Source: Falsihalocynthiibacter arcticus (GTDB lineage: Bacteria > Pseudomonadota > Alphaproteobacteria > Rhodobacterales > Rhodobacteraceae). From it: a stretch of DNA of 64,000 nt. The notes beneath the pieces were generated by a model that was given only the letters and a program-made list of their open reading frames with translations, did not search any database and was not told the DNA's origin. This document shows, in pieces, positions 29,824-39,199 of the stretch; position 1 is the first letter of the stretch; the number at the start of each line of letters is the position of its first letter. The stretch lies in assembly GCF_000812665.2 (NCBI RefSeq), contig NZ_CP014327.1, positions 1,087,001 through 1,151,000 of the forward strand, in the 5' to 3' direction. A program made the translations under genes and the position numbers.

Positions 29824-30888
29824 ATGCGTGACCTGCCGAAATCCGCCGATCTTTTGGCATGGTACGACCTGAATGCACGCGAAATGCCGTGGCGGGTGGC
29901 GCCTAAGGACTCGATTACAGGGATACGGGCCGATCCCTATCGCATTTGGCTTTCGGAAGTGATGTTGCAACAGACCACAGTGGCCGCAGTTCAGGCCTAT
30001 TTCATAAAATTCACAACGCTTTGGCCAACTGTGCGCGATTTGGCAGCAGCAGAAGACGCCGATGTGATGGCCGCATGGGCGGGCCTTGGATATTACGCTC
30101 GGGCCCGCAACTTGCTGAAATGTTCGCGCAGTGTTGTCGCGGATTATAACGGTATTTTTCCATCCACCCGCGCCGAACTTGAGAGTCTTCCGGGAATTGG
30201 ACCGTACACCTCTGCGGCGATTGCATCGATTGCCTTTGATCGTGCCGAAGTTGTTGTCGACGGAAATGTTGAGCGGGTTATGGCGCGTATCTTTGCCCAT
30301 GACGTCCCGCTTCCCGAGGCCAAGCCCGCCTTACGGGACTTCGCAACAAAACTGACGCCCAAAAAACGCGCGGGGGATTACGCACAGGCCGTTATGGATT
30401 TGGGCGCGACCCTTTGTTCTCCTCGCAATCCAACCTGTGCGCCTTGCCCGTGGACAGAAAAATGCCGTGCCCATAAATTAGGAATCGCCGCCGAACTGCC
30501 CAAGAAAACGCCGAAAAAACCCAAGCCGACTCGGTTTGGCACCGTCTATTTGGCCCAGCGCGAAGATGGCGCGTGGCTTTTGGAACAGCGCCCCGACAAA
30601 GGTTTGTTGGGCGGTATGCTTGGCTGGCCGGGAAATGAATGGAGCGAGGACCCAGAGAATGTCGATCCGCCAATTTCCACTTTTTGGACCCCCCTGAATG
30701 GCGAAGTAGGTCATACTTTTACCCATTTCCACCTTAAATTGGCAGTACAGGTCGCGCAGGTTCCCCTCGAAGCCGCCCCACTACGTGGCGTTTTTGTTGA
30801 CGCCTCCACCTTTAGCGCCAATGCTCTGCCAACAGTCATGCGCAAAGCATTTGACCTTGCACAAGGCCTGCGCGACAAAACCGCATAA
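29824..30888 (+). CDS. mutY: A/G-specific adenine glycosylase
   Basis: This 354-residue base-excision-repair enzyme removes adenine opposite 8-oxoguanine. The catalytic Glu is in SEVMLQQT (E45), the helix-hairpin-helix is LESLPGIGPYTSAAI, the catalytic Asp is in VVDGNVER (D146), and the iron-sulfur cluster cysteines are C198, C205, C208 and C214. The C-terminal NUDIX-like 8-oxoG recognition domain follows from about residue 235. The gene is divergent from dciA, a common arrangement in the group. Confidence 0.95.
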   Translation: MRDLPKSADLLAWYDLNAREMPWRVAPKDSITGIRADPYRIWLSEVMLQQTTVAAVQAYFIKFTTLWPTVRDLAAAEDADVMAAWAGLGYYARARNLLKCSRSVVADYNGIFPSTRAELESLPGIGPYTSAAIASIAFDRAEVVVDGNVERVMARIFAHDVPLPEAKPALRDFATKLTPKKRAGDYAQAVMDLGATLCSPRNPTCAPCPWTEKCRAHKLGIAAELPKKTPKKPKPTRFGTVYLAQREDGAWLLEQRPDKGLLGGMLGWPGNEWSEDPENVDPPISTFWTPLNGEVGHTFTHFHLKLAVQVAQVPLEAAPLRGVFVDASTFSANALPTVMRKAFDLAQGLRDKTA

Positions 30889-30920
30889 CATCTAGAACTT
30901 TTTAGTTCACGGAGCCTAAT

Positions 30921-32054
30921 ATGATCCCTTCCGAAACTGTCTCAAAACTTCAAACCGCCCTACCGTTCTGGCTCTCGCTAGGGATGGTTCCCTTGGCCAT
31001 TTTAGGAGCTGTGTTTGGCGGATTTTGGGTTATTTTACTGCCGCTTTATGGTTGGCTCTTGTTTGGAGTTCTGGACGCGATTTTTGGGCGGACCACGGAA
31101 AACGCAAATCCCTTGACGCCTGATAGTGACCTGTTCTGGTATCGCCTCATCACGTTGATCTGGCTACCGATTCAATTTTGTGTCGTGTTTGGCCTCATAT
31201 ATTATGTACCTCGCGCCGATCATTTGGGAACTCTTGAAACGCTCGTGCTCTTCTTTGGTGTTGGTGTGGTTTCGGGCACAATCGGGATCAATTATTCGCA
31301 CGAACTCATGCACCAAAAAAGTCGCCTAGAGCGTTGGTCGGCCGATATTCTTCTCGCAATGGTTCTGTATAGTCATTTCCGCTCCGAACACCTTTTGGTG
31401 CACCACATTTATGTTGGCACGCCGCGCGACCCTGTTACTGCGCGATACAATGAGGGATTTCACCAATATTATCCGCGCGTTCTACGACAATGTTTGCCGT
31501 CCGCATGGAGGGCCGAAAAGGCGATGTTGGCGCGGCGCGACCTGTCCGTCATGCATCTCCGCAACCCGTTTTGGCGCTATGCTGCACTTCAGGTTCTCTT
31601 TCTGGTGCTGGCGTTTTCGTTAAGTGGTTTTGTTGGTCTGGGGCTGTTTCTCATGCAAGCAGGCGTCGCGATTTGGCAATTGGAACTGGCCAATTATATC
31701 GAGCATTACGGCCTGACACGCGCCCATATTGGCGGTGGGAAGTACGAGCATGTGAGGCCGCACCACAGTTGGAATGCGTCCCACAAGGCCAGTAATTGGC
31801 TCTTAATTAACCTTCAACGGCACAGTGACCACCACTATAAACCCTCCCGCCGTTTTCCCCTGCTCCAGAATTACAGCCAGAAGGATGCGCCGCAACTTCC
31901 CTACGGGTATCCGGTTATGACGGCCGTTGCGATGATCCCGCCGCTTTGGCGCCGCAAGATGAACCCGCATGTTCGGTCGTGGCGCAATCATTACTATCCG
32001 GGGATCGAGGATTGGTCGGCCTATAAGGATGGCACAAATCCGATGCCTCGGTAA
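30921..32054 (+). CDS. alkB: AlkB-type alkane 1-monooxygenase
   Basis: A 377-residue integral-membrane non-haem diiron hydroxylase. Three pairs of hydrophobic helices and the full histidine set are visible: HELMH (128-132), EHLLVHH (156-162), NYIEHYGL (258-265) and LQRHSDHH (298-305), the last two being specific to alkane hydroxylases rather than desaturases. Alkane 1-monooxygenases oxidise medium-chain n-alkanes at the terminal carbon with rubredoxin as electron donor; neither rubredoxin nor regulator genes lie beside it. It stands 32 bases downstream of mutY and could be cotranscribed. Confidence 0.9.
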   Translation: MIPSETVSKLQTALPFWLSLGMVPLAILGAVFGGFWVILLPLYGWLLFGVLDAIFGRTTENANPLTPDSDLFWYRLITLIWLPIQFCVVFGLIYYVPRADHLGTLETLVLFFGVGVVSGTIGINYSHELMHQKSRLERWSADILLAMVLYSHFRSEHLLVHHIYVGTPRDPVTARYNEGFHQYYPRVLRQCLPSAWRAEKAMLARRDLSVMHLRNPFWRYAALQVLFLVLAFSLSGFVGLGLFLMQAGVAIWQLELANYIEHYGLTRAHIGGGKYEHVRPHHSWNASHKASNWLLINLQRHSDHHYKPSRRFPLLQNYSQKDAPQLPYGYPVMTAVAMIPPLWRRKMNPHVRSWRNHYYPGIEDWSAYKDGTNPMPR

Positions 32055-32062
32055 AAAACACG

Positions 32063-32104
32063 AAAAAAACCCTGTCGCATGGGCCAGAGGCTTGCACGAC
32101 AGGG
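32063..32104 (-). terminator. Terminator of ccrM
   Basis: An 8-bp perfect stem, CCCTGTCG (32070-32077) and CGACAGGG (32097-32104), preceded on the plus strand by an A7 run, so on the minus strand it ends in a T7 tract. It lies 57 bases beyond the ccrM stop and may also stop readthrough from the convergent alkB gene. Confidence 0.85.
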
Positions 32105-32160
32105 CAAGGTTGCGCTGTGGAGCAAGTCCACAGACACAGGCGGTAATTAGTATATCTAGT

Positions 32161-33306
<1,146 letters not shown>

Positions 33307-33327
33307 TTACTTATTGAGACCAAGAAT

Positions 33328-33343
33328 GAGTCATAATGGATTC
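33328..33343 (-). promoter_or_regulatory. Two GANTC sites in the ccrM upstream region
   Basis: GAGTC at 33328-33332 and GATTC at 33339-33343 are in the intergenic space between rnhB and ccrM. In Caulobacter, GANTC sites in the ccrM leader influence its promoter, so this suggests methylation-sensitive control here too. No CtrA box with the standard seven-base spacing was found; a TTAA pair at nine-base spacing (about 33362-33379) is noted only. Confidence 0.5.
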
Positions 33344-33379
33344 GTCGTCAATTTCTTTTTTAAATCAATCACTTAACTT

Positions 33380-34015
33380 TTAGCCTTGATACAAGATATT
33401 GTGTACTGGTTTGAACGAACGTCTATGGTGTGGGGTAACCCCAAGTTTTAGAAGCGCAGACATGTGGCTTTTTGATCCATATCCCGCGTTTGTCTCCCAG
33501 CCATAACCTGGATGCTGTTGCGCTAAATCCACCATGAGGCGATCGCGGCATATTTTTGCGACAATTGAGGCCGCGGAAATCGATACTGATTTGCTATCAC
33601 CTTTGATGATTGCCTCCGAACTCAAGGTAAGGTCGCGGGGAATCATATTTCCGTCGATCAAAACGTGATCGGGAACAACATTGAGGCCCGCAATCGCACG
33701 CACCATAGCGAGGTGACTCGCACGCAGAATATTGATGTCGTCGATTTCCTCCACCGAGGCATGCGCAATCGACACTTGCGCTTTTTCGAAAATCACGGCC
33801 TCCAGCGCTTCGCGTCGCTTTGCCGTTAGGAGTTTGCTGTCGTTCAAGCCTTCTGGGATGTCATTTGGATCAAGAATAACCGCCGCCGCCGTTACGGGCC
33901 CCGCGAGTGGCCCACGCCCCACTTCATCAACCCCCGCAATGATCTTGGCGCCGCGCTTCAATGCAGCCATTTCAAAGGAAAAGTCGGGGACGGGTTTGAG
34001 AGGTTTGCTGTTCAT
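33380..34015 (-). CDS. rnhB: Ribonuclease HII
   Basis: This 212-residue nuclease removes ribonucleotides from RNA-DNA hybrids. The active-site acidic residues are in AGVDEVGRGPLAGP (D30, E31) and DHVLIDGN, with LNDSKLLTAKRRE between them. The ATG at 34015 follows an AGGGA ribosome site and gives the family N-terminus; an upstream start at 34240 would add 75 residues reading through the terminator of the neighbouring gene. Confidence 0.93.
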   Translation of the reverse strand: MNSKPLKPVPDFSFEMAALKRGAKIIAGVDEVGRGPLAGPVTAAAVILDPNDIPEGLNDSKLLTAKRREALEAVIFEKAQVSIAHASVEEIDDINILRASHLAMVRAIAGLNVVPDHVLIDGNMIPRDLTLSSEAIIKGDSKSVSISAASIVAKICRDRLMVDLAQQHPGYGWETNAGYGSKSHMSALLKLGVTPHHRRSFKPVHNILYQG

Positions 34016-34051
34016 ATCCCTGGATTGCCCATTCTTGGGCGACGGGCAAGC

Positions 34052-34078
34052 AAAAAGGGCGGGGAATTTTCCCCACCC
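34052..34078 (-). terminator. Terminator of the small exported lysine-rich protein gene
   Basis: A strong stem with one mismatch, GGGcGGGGAA (34057-34066) and TTCCCCaCCC (34069-34078), and a T5 run on the minus strand (34052-34056). It sits just past the stop at 34089 and before rnhB. Confidence 0.85.
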
Positions 34079-34088
34079 GTTTGACACC

Positions 34089-34589
34089 TTAATATTCGCG
34101 GCGCTGCGTAAAGTATCCGTTATGCTGTAAACAGTTGGGGCTATAGACCTTAACGTGCTTATCGTGGCCCTTGCCTTTTCCCTTACCATGCCCCTTGCCC
34201 TTCCACTTACCTTTACCATTATTCTTAAGCTTAATTTCACATTGCTTAGGAAGATTCTGTGCGTGTCTAAAGTGCTTGTTCAGGCAGTCTTCAACATAGT
34301 AGGACCTATTGCCGTCCGTCGTCTGGAAGGACCTATAACAATTCTGCGGCAACCGTTTATTGTTATCCGTCCAACGACGGTTTGGTTTGTAGATTTGGTC
34401 TGGAATTGGCTTCACCGGGACGGCAACTGGTTTGTTGTCACGCTCACGCTCGGCGACCACGCCAATGATGCCCATCACAGCAATGGCCGCGAGGAACTTT
34501 TTCAAATCCTCATTCGCTTGAGCCGGAGCCGAGAACGACGGAACAGCCAAAACAGCGACCAAGAGTAGCGTTCGAAGATTGCGGATCAT
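34089..34589 (-). CDS. Exported hypothetical protein with Lys/Gly-rich tract
   Basis: A 166-residue protein of unknown function. A signal peptide (MIRNLRTLLLVAVLAVPSF...AQA) precedes a short hydrophobic stretch (LAAIAVMGIIGVVA) and a basic Cys-containing region. Residues about 128-145 are a low-complexity tract of KGKGH repeats, flanked by three or four cysteines (CYRS, DCLN, QCEI, NCLQ) that could form disulfides. No family was recognised. It has its own terminator and faces away from the cluster to its right. Confidence 0.75.
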   Translation of the reverse strand: MIRNLRTLLLVAVLAVPSFSAPAQANEDLKKFLAAIAVMGIIGVVAERERDNKPVAVPVKPIPDQIYKPNRRWTDNNKRLPQNCYRSFQTTDGNRSYYVEDCLNKHFRHAQNLPKQCEIKLKNNGKGKWKGKGHGKGKGKGHDKHVKVYSPNCLQHNGYFTQRREY

Positions 34590-34738
34590 TTCAAAATTCC
34601 TTTATTTAGGTGCAATACGGAAATTGCGATGAAATGATTTTGCGCATTTGGTCGAAGTCTCTCAATATCACCTGATTGTTAGGGGATAACCGAACCTATG
34701 ATATTGAATAACACGCACAATTGGCGCATGGTTTTGAA

Positions 34739-35020
34739 ATGATGAAACACATAATCTTCGCGATTGCGCTTCTTGGTGCCGCACCCGCCTCTGCCGCATG
34801 TTATGCGGACTATAAAGCCAAGCAAGATAACCCTTTGCGACTCCATTACGGGGTTGTGAAATTGACGGATGATACCTGCGAAAAATCGGCCGCGGGGTCG
34901 GCAATTGCAAAACGGATCGGCAAAGACGGCTGGACACTTCTCACGGTCATCAGTGTTTTTAACGATGCCGCCTTGAACGGTAAGAAAGCGAGCGCGGGTG
35001 CCTACTTCCTTCGCTACTAA
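34739..35020 (+). CDS. Small secreted hypothetical protein
   Basis: A 93-residue protein with a signal peptide (MMKHIIFAIALLGAAPASAA, then C) and two cysteines (CYAD, DTCEK) in the mature part. The start is set at the ATG ATG pair at 34739; an upstream in-frame start at 34721 is unlikely. Mature segments LRLHYGVVKLTDDTC and GWTLLTVISVFND recur in Rhodobacteraceae hypothetical proteins by impression only. Its 3' end overlaps the membrane winged-helix gene by 23 bases, implying coupled expression. Confidence 0.75.
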   Translation: MMKHIIFAIALLGAAPASAACYADYKAKQDNPLRLHYGVVKLTDDTCEKSAAGSAIAKRIGKDGWTLLTVISVFNDAALNGKKASAGAYFLRY

Positions 35021-35696
35021 AGCCTCTCATTCTGGCAACCGTGTCATTCTGATTGGAACAATCGTTGTCGTCGTACTCCTCGCGGGTGCGGCGGCACTTT
35101 TGTTGTCGAACCTTCCCGATGCCAATGCGTTCAACGCGCGTGTTGAAAGTATCTTTATTGCCAACAATGATCTTACGTCCGGGGCGGAAATTAAGCTTCT
35201 AGAAATCCTTGCCCAGTCGGGAACGGCCTTTTCGGATACGCTGAACTCCTATCGCGTGACGATTCTCATTTTACTGGTTTTTGCGTCAATTATGATGGTC
35301 GTTTCGCTCGTTTTCTTGCTGACGATCCTATTTTTGAATCGCCGCATGGGAGAGGTTGAGCGCTCAGGAATTCAAGTAAATTCCCTCCTGATTAGCCGAG
35401 AGGAAAACACGGTTTACCTCAACAATATGGAATTTGTGCTTACCCCCGCCGCAATCGAAACCCTCTCGGTTTTGGCCGAAGCGAGGATGGACGATGATGT
35501 CATGACGGGGGCTCAAATCGAAGCCGTTATTTCGGGGCGCAACGAGGTCGATTGCGACGAGGCTGCGGGCGCAACACGAATCAAACGCCTGCGCGATTCA
35601 CTGGGAAACCAAATGGTCAGCAATTTATTGGTTAAGAACGTTGCGCGCCGAGGGTATTTACTCTCGATTGAAAAAGACGTCATTCAAATGCTATAA
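34998..35696 (+). CDS. Membrane-anchored winged-helix-like protein
   Basis: A 232-residue protein with two membrane segments (about 16-37 and 86-112), a short periplasmic loop between them, and a cytoplasmic C-terminal domain. The latter (about 132-224) looks like an OmpR-type winged helix: VLTPAAIETLSVLAE, TGAQIEAVI, TRIKRLRDSLG and VARRGYLLS fit the order of that fold. If so it is a membrane-bound regulator with the DNA-binding domain C-terminal to the membrane part, the opposite of ToxR/CadC. The GTG start overlaps the upstream gene. No receiver or sensor domain is seen. Function is inferred. Confidence 0.7.
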   Translation: MPTSFATKASHSGNRVILIGTIVVVVLLAGAAALLLSNLPDANAFNARVESIFIANNDLTSGAEIKLLEILAQSGTAFSDTLNSYRVTILILLVFASIMMVVSLVFLLTILFLNRRMGEVERSGIQVNSLLISREENTVYLNNMEFVLTPAAIETLSVLAEARMDDDVMTGAQIEAVISGRNEVDCDEAAGATRIKRLRDSLGNQMVSNLLVKNVARRGYLLSIEKDVIQML

Positions 35697-35758
35697 GCGC
35701 ACAAACTTTGATATTTTTTCCTTCTTTGCCCGCTCAATTTTTGAAACAGGATTTTTCT

Positions 35759-37056
35759 ATGGCTCCCCTTTCCAAACGGCTTTTGATTTGCTTCACGGTC
35801 GTTTTCCTTTCGTTGGCTACGACAATTTCGGCCCAAGAGACCACAGAATCTGTATCAATCAGCACAGAACTCCAAAGCGCGAAAACAGATCAAGAGGTTC
35901 TCTCCATTCTGATGGTGCCTTTAACATCTGAGGAATTGGCTGTAGTCGCGAACGCGTGGCAAGGCATCGTCCATGCGCAAATGGACAAAATTGCCAACAT
36001 TAATCTGAAAATTTTAACAGCCAGCGCCACGGAAATCGACGCTCTTCGTACGCAATTGTCCACCATGACGACCGAGCAATTTGCACTTCAGCGGAAATAC
36101 CAAAGTGTTCTCAAAGCTTGGGGCCGAAAAGGGGGGCCGCTGAAGACTTGGAGAGCCATGAGAATTATTTAATTGGCCTAAAAGAGAGCAGTCTCCAAAC
36201 CACTGATTCCGTCACCCTTTTGCGTACGGCGGGAAACTGGATGATCGCGCGCGACGGCGGGCTTGGAATTCTCATCAAAATCGGTACGCTTATTGTTGCC
36301 GTTTGGGTGCTGGCCTTTGTTGCGAAATTCATTCGCCGTGTTACACAGCGCGGGCTCGAGAAAATTCCGCATCTTTCGAACCTCCTAAAAGCATTCATTC
36401 TTACTGTTGTTTACTGGCTAGCTTTTGCCATTGGCATCATGGTTGTCCTTGCGGCTTTTGGCGTCAATGTTGGGCCACTGTTCGCCCTCCTTGGCGGTCT
36501 ATCCTTTATTCTCGCCTTTGCTCTTCAAGACACGCTCGGAAATCTAGCGAGTGGTTTGATGATTATGATCCTCAAGCCTTTCGACACGGATGACTATATT
36601 CATACCGCTGGCACCTCTGGGGTTGTGGTTGAAATGTCGATAATTTCCACAAAAATACGCACCTTTGACAACCAAATCATTGTCATTCCGAACTCCAAAA
36701 TCTGGGGCGATGTTATTACCAACGTCAACGCCTCCGATACGCGACGCGTTGATATGGTGTTTGGAATTGCCTACTCCGACAGTGCCGACCATGCGATCGG
36801 GATTCTCAAAAAATTGCTTGAGGACAATAAATTGGTGCTCAAAGATCCGGCTGCAGATGTATTCGTTGGTGAATTGGCCGACAGTTCGGTCAATATTTTC
36901 TGCCGCTCGTGGGTTAAAACCGAAGATTATTGGACCGTCTATTGGGATATGCTTGCCCGCGCCAAAACCACGTTCGAGGCCGAGGGTATTTCCATTCCGT
37001 TCCCCCAACGCGACATCCATGTTCACCAGATTACTGCCGATGCCAGCGACAAATAG
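35759..37056 (+). pseudogene. MscS-family mechanosensitive channel, frameshifted
   Basis: The first frame (from the ATG at 35759) encodes a signal peptide (APLSKRLLICFTVVFLSLATTISA) and a periplasmic helical region of about 100 residues. The second frame gives the rest: three hydrophobic helices including FGVNVGPLFALLGGLSFILAFALQDTLGN, the pore-lining TM3 of MscS, and the cytoplasmic beta domain (NQIIVIPNSKIWGDVITN). The two join at a G6 run at 36131-36136; one additional G yields an uninterrupted protein of 432 residues. MscS channels release osmolytes on hypo-osmotic shock. The break could be a sequencing error or inactivation. The gene belongs to the cluster with the membrane winged-helix gene 62 bases upstream. 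Confidence 0.85.
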
Positions 37057-37079
37057 AAATTATATTTTTGGAGTTTGAA

Positions 37080-37508
37080 ATGATCAAAGTTGTTTTAGGC
37101 GCAGTTCTCGGGGCCGCAATTGTAGTTGCCGGATATTTTCTGTTGAACAAACCAGAACCAACATCGAAGCAACGTTTCAAAAGTGCGCTTGAGGATGCTG
37201 GCGATGCGGCAAAAGATGTAGTCGGAGACGTTGGAACCTCTATCGCAAAAGGCGCGTCCGACAAGGCTGCGGGCATGCCGCGCTATGTCGAACAACTCTC
37301 GGACGACACAAAAGCTAAGCTGGAAATTGAACTCACTAAATGGAGAGAGTCTGGAATTATTTCGGACGACAGTTTCGATTTTGAAAAAGCCGTCGCAGAC
37401 CTCAAAAACAGCGATCTCTCAACTGCCACACAAGCTCAAATAAACAACATCCTCAAAACCCTACAAGACGCCCCAGAGACTTTTGACGCAGAAGTGACCC
37501 ACCTTTAG
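37080..37508 (+). CDS. Single-membrane-span hypothetical protein
   Basis: A 142-residue protein with one N-terminal membrane segment (VVLGAVLGAAIVVAGYFLL, about 4-22) and a mostly helical, acidic cytoplasmic or periplasmic tail (AGDAAKDVVGDVGTSIAKGASDK resembles LEA/amphipathic 11-mer helices). No family was recognised. The ATG at 37080 comes 23 bases after the mscS stop; the upstream in-frame extension would lie inside mscS in another frame. It is the last gene before the insertion-sequence remnants. Confidence 0.75.
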   Translation: MIKVVLGAVLGAAIVVAGYFLLNKPEPTSKQRFKSALEDAGDAAKDVVGDVGTSIAKGASDKAAGMPRYVEQLSDDTKAKLEIELTKWRESGIISDDSFDFEKAVADLKNSDLSTATQAQINNILKTLQDAPETFDAEVTHL

Positions 37509-37523
37509 ATTATGTTTCGAGGG

Positions 37524-37662
37524 TCAGTCTTGGGTCAACACAGGATTTTCCTCCTTCTTCTTTTTCGCTGCTCCAGCTGAACTTGCCTTGAAGCGGAAGC
37601 TGTCGTTCCCAGTCTCCAGGATGTGGCAGCGATGGGCTAAGCGATCGAGGAGTGCGGTGGTA
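37524..37662 (-). mobile_element. IS21-family remnant: C-terminal end of istB
   Basis: On the minus strand about 45 codons read ALLDRLAHRCHILETGND, then SFRFKASSAG, then a stop at 37524-37526. This is the C-terminus of IstB, the ATPase helper of IS21 transposases. The rest of istB, and all of istA, is missing. Its upstream edge is fused to the IS110 fragment around 37657-37668, where both read the same bases (GTGGTAATTACC). Confidence 0.8.
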
Positions 37663-37872
37663 ATTACCAGTCGCCTCAAAAGCTGCGCGCACTGGACGGC
37701 CATAACTGGCCAATGATGTGATCAACCGCTGGAAGTCCTCCATTTGGTTGAGGACAGTCAAACGGCGGCGGCGCTTTTTGCCTAGAATGGCTATCAAAAC
37801 TTCATGCCGTGCTTTGGCGATGTCGATGGCCACTAAAACTGCTGCATCTTGTGCAATAACAATCTCGGTCAT
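37657..37872 (-). pseudogene. IS110-family transposase, N-terminal fragment
   Basis: From an ATG at 37872 (GGAGA ribosome site before it) the frame encodes about 70 residues: VAIDIAKARHEVLIAI, followed by FEATGNYHRT, the first DEDD-catalytic segments of IS110 transposases. It then runs into the istB remnant in a different reading frame. The serine-containing C-terminal domain is absent, so it is inactive. Confidence 0.8.
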
Positions 37873-38009
37873 AGTCGGTCTCCTTTGCAGTGTGGTTTGT
37901 TGCAAAAACCACGTAGGGACCTGAGGCGAGGCTATGACCACCTGCTGCGCCATTTGGGGGCTGCGCAGGCGGTCATAGCCTCTCAACCAGCATCATTCCG
38001 AAGGTGTTA
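37873..38009. mobile_element. IS110 upstream noncoding remnant with a long hairpin
   Basis: This stretch between the IS110 fragment start and the IS3 remnant contains no gene. It holds a near-perfect inverted repeat, 37928-37982: GAGGCTATGACC (37928-37939) pairs with GGTCATAGCCTC (37971-37982), and the pairing continues inward with one mismatch. In IS110 elements the noncoding end next to the transposase start encodes a bridge RNA, so this may be a remnant of that structure. Confidence 0.45.
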
Positions 38010-38390
38010 CGGAACCGAGTTCACAAGCCGTGCGATCCTGAAGTGGGCCGGCGATAACAATGTGGATTGGCACTACATCGATCCCGGAAAGCCGCAGCAG
38101 AATGGCTTCATCGAAAGCTTCAACGGTAGCCTCCGAGACGAGTTGCTGAACGAAGAACTGTTTGACACGTTAGACGATGCCCGCCGTAAACTGGCCCTTT
38201 GGCGATACGACTACAACAACGTCAGACCGCACTCATCGCTGGGAAACCAAACACCCGTAGAAGCGCGTCGAGCGCTTGAGCTATTTGAAGGCTCCGCGCA
38301 CGACGCGCTTGCCCAAACTGACAATGAAGAATATGAGAACCAAACCCGCAAACTCTCGTTATAATTGAGGGAGCCTTGGGGGGCAGGTCA
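38010..38390 (+). mobile_element. IS3-family remnant: C-terminal end of orfB with right end
   Basis: About 118 codons from 38011 read [14 protein letters not shown] ... [15 protein letters not shown] ... [16 protein letters not shown], the C-terminal DDE core of IS3 transposases with the last aspartate/glutamate region, ending TAA near 38364. The following GGGGGGCAGGTCA to 38390 resembles an IS3 terminal inverted repeat (TGACCTGCC read inward). The left half of the element, including orfA, is gone. Confidence 0.85.
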
Positions 38391-38975
38391 ACGCGCCCGC
38401 GCCCAGATGTCGTTTGGATGGCGGGATTTGACCCTTTGCGAGCCCAACCATGGCTGGGTTTGCTTTGATATTCCGGATGAACTGCATCCGAGAAGTAGAC
38501 GGCCTCGTCGGCAGGCAAGTTATTCAGTAGGTTCGTATAAAATGCGATGAATGCGGCCTGCTTTTCAACGTCAGCCACACGGGGAAGCGCCTTTGGTTTG
38601 CGATACTCGAACCCCAGACGGGCCAGAAGCTTGATGCAGCCAGAATGAGAATAGTGGATGTTGAATTTTCCACCCATCGTAGGCGACGGCCTCCCAGTCC
38701 TCAGCCAAATATTGCTTGTGCCAGCTGCGCACTGTGTCGTCGTCCAGAAACAGAACCTTTGCGATTTGGGCACATGACATCCCATCATTCAGCAGCAAAA
38801 GCGCATTCGCCCGCCGCGCAACCCCGTGATCCTCACGCTGGCGCTTCACGCAGGATAAAAGCTCAAGGCGGTCTGCAGTGGTAAGAAAATTAGGGCGGAT
38901 CATAAAGACACCTGAATCTCATTCGCTCAGTCCGTCAATGCAAAAGTCGGGTGTTCAAAAACCCCGAGTATAGCC
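38391..38975 (-). mobile_element. IS630-family remnant, copy 1
   Basis: The sequence matches, in opposite orientation, the first two-thirds of the element at 47151-48289. It starts at 38975 with the same terminal sequence (GGCTATACTCGGGG, read on the minus strand) and is cut off at about 38391 by the IS3 end. Within it, 107 bases are missing compared with the other copy, between two 12-base near-repeats (ATGGGTGGAAAG and ATGGGTGCAAAA), which shifts the frame. Confidence 0.85.
38398..38903 (-). pseudogene. IS630-family transposase fragment, copy 1
   Basis: Starts with MIRPNFLTTADRLELLSC, a helix-turn-helix domain (MSCAQIAKVLFLDDDTVRSW) and continues to YDGWK, where a 107-base deletion shifts the frame. 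The next part (GFEYRKPKALPRVADVEKQ and PADEAVYFSDAVHPEY, first catalytic Asp) is readable in the shifted frame until the copy ends at about 38398. The DNAPYH and NPIE catalytic blocks are lost. Not functional. Confidence 0.85.
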
Positions 38976-39199
38976 AAACATAATAATATCTCGATATCAA
39001 CGGCTCATAGAGCAATCAGAAATGAGCCTACTTACCTTAAAAACAAAGGGACTCTGCCGCCAGCGCGACAAAACAAAAATTCAACAAACCTACAAATAAG
39101 CAAAAATGTGTTGTCCAATATTTGTTTTTTTATGTCCTCTTTCAATTCATCTCACTTCGGAGCCACCGTCGCAGAAATAATCAGAAGGGCAGGGGTTCT

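Noticed and set aside
33362-33379. CtrA box (TTAA-N7-TTAA) upstream of ccrM
   Set aside because: The two TTAA are nine bases apart instead of seven.
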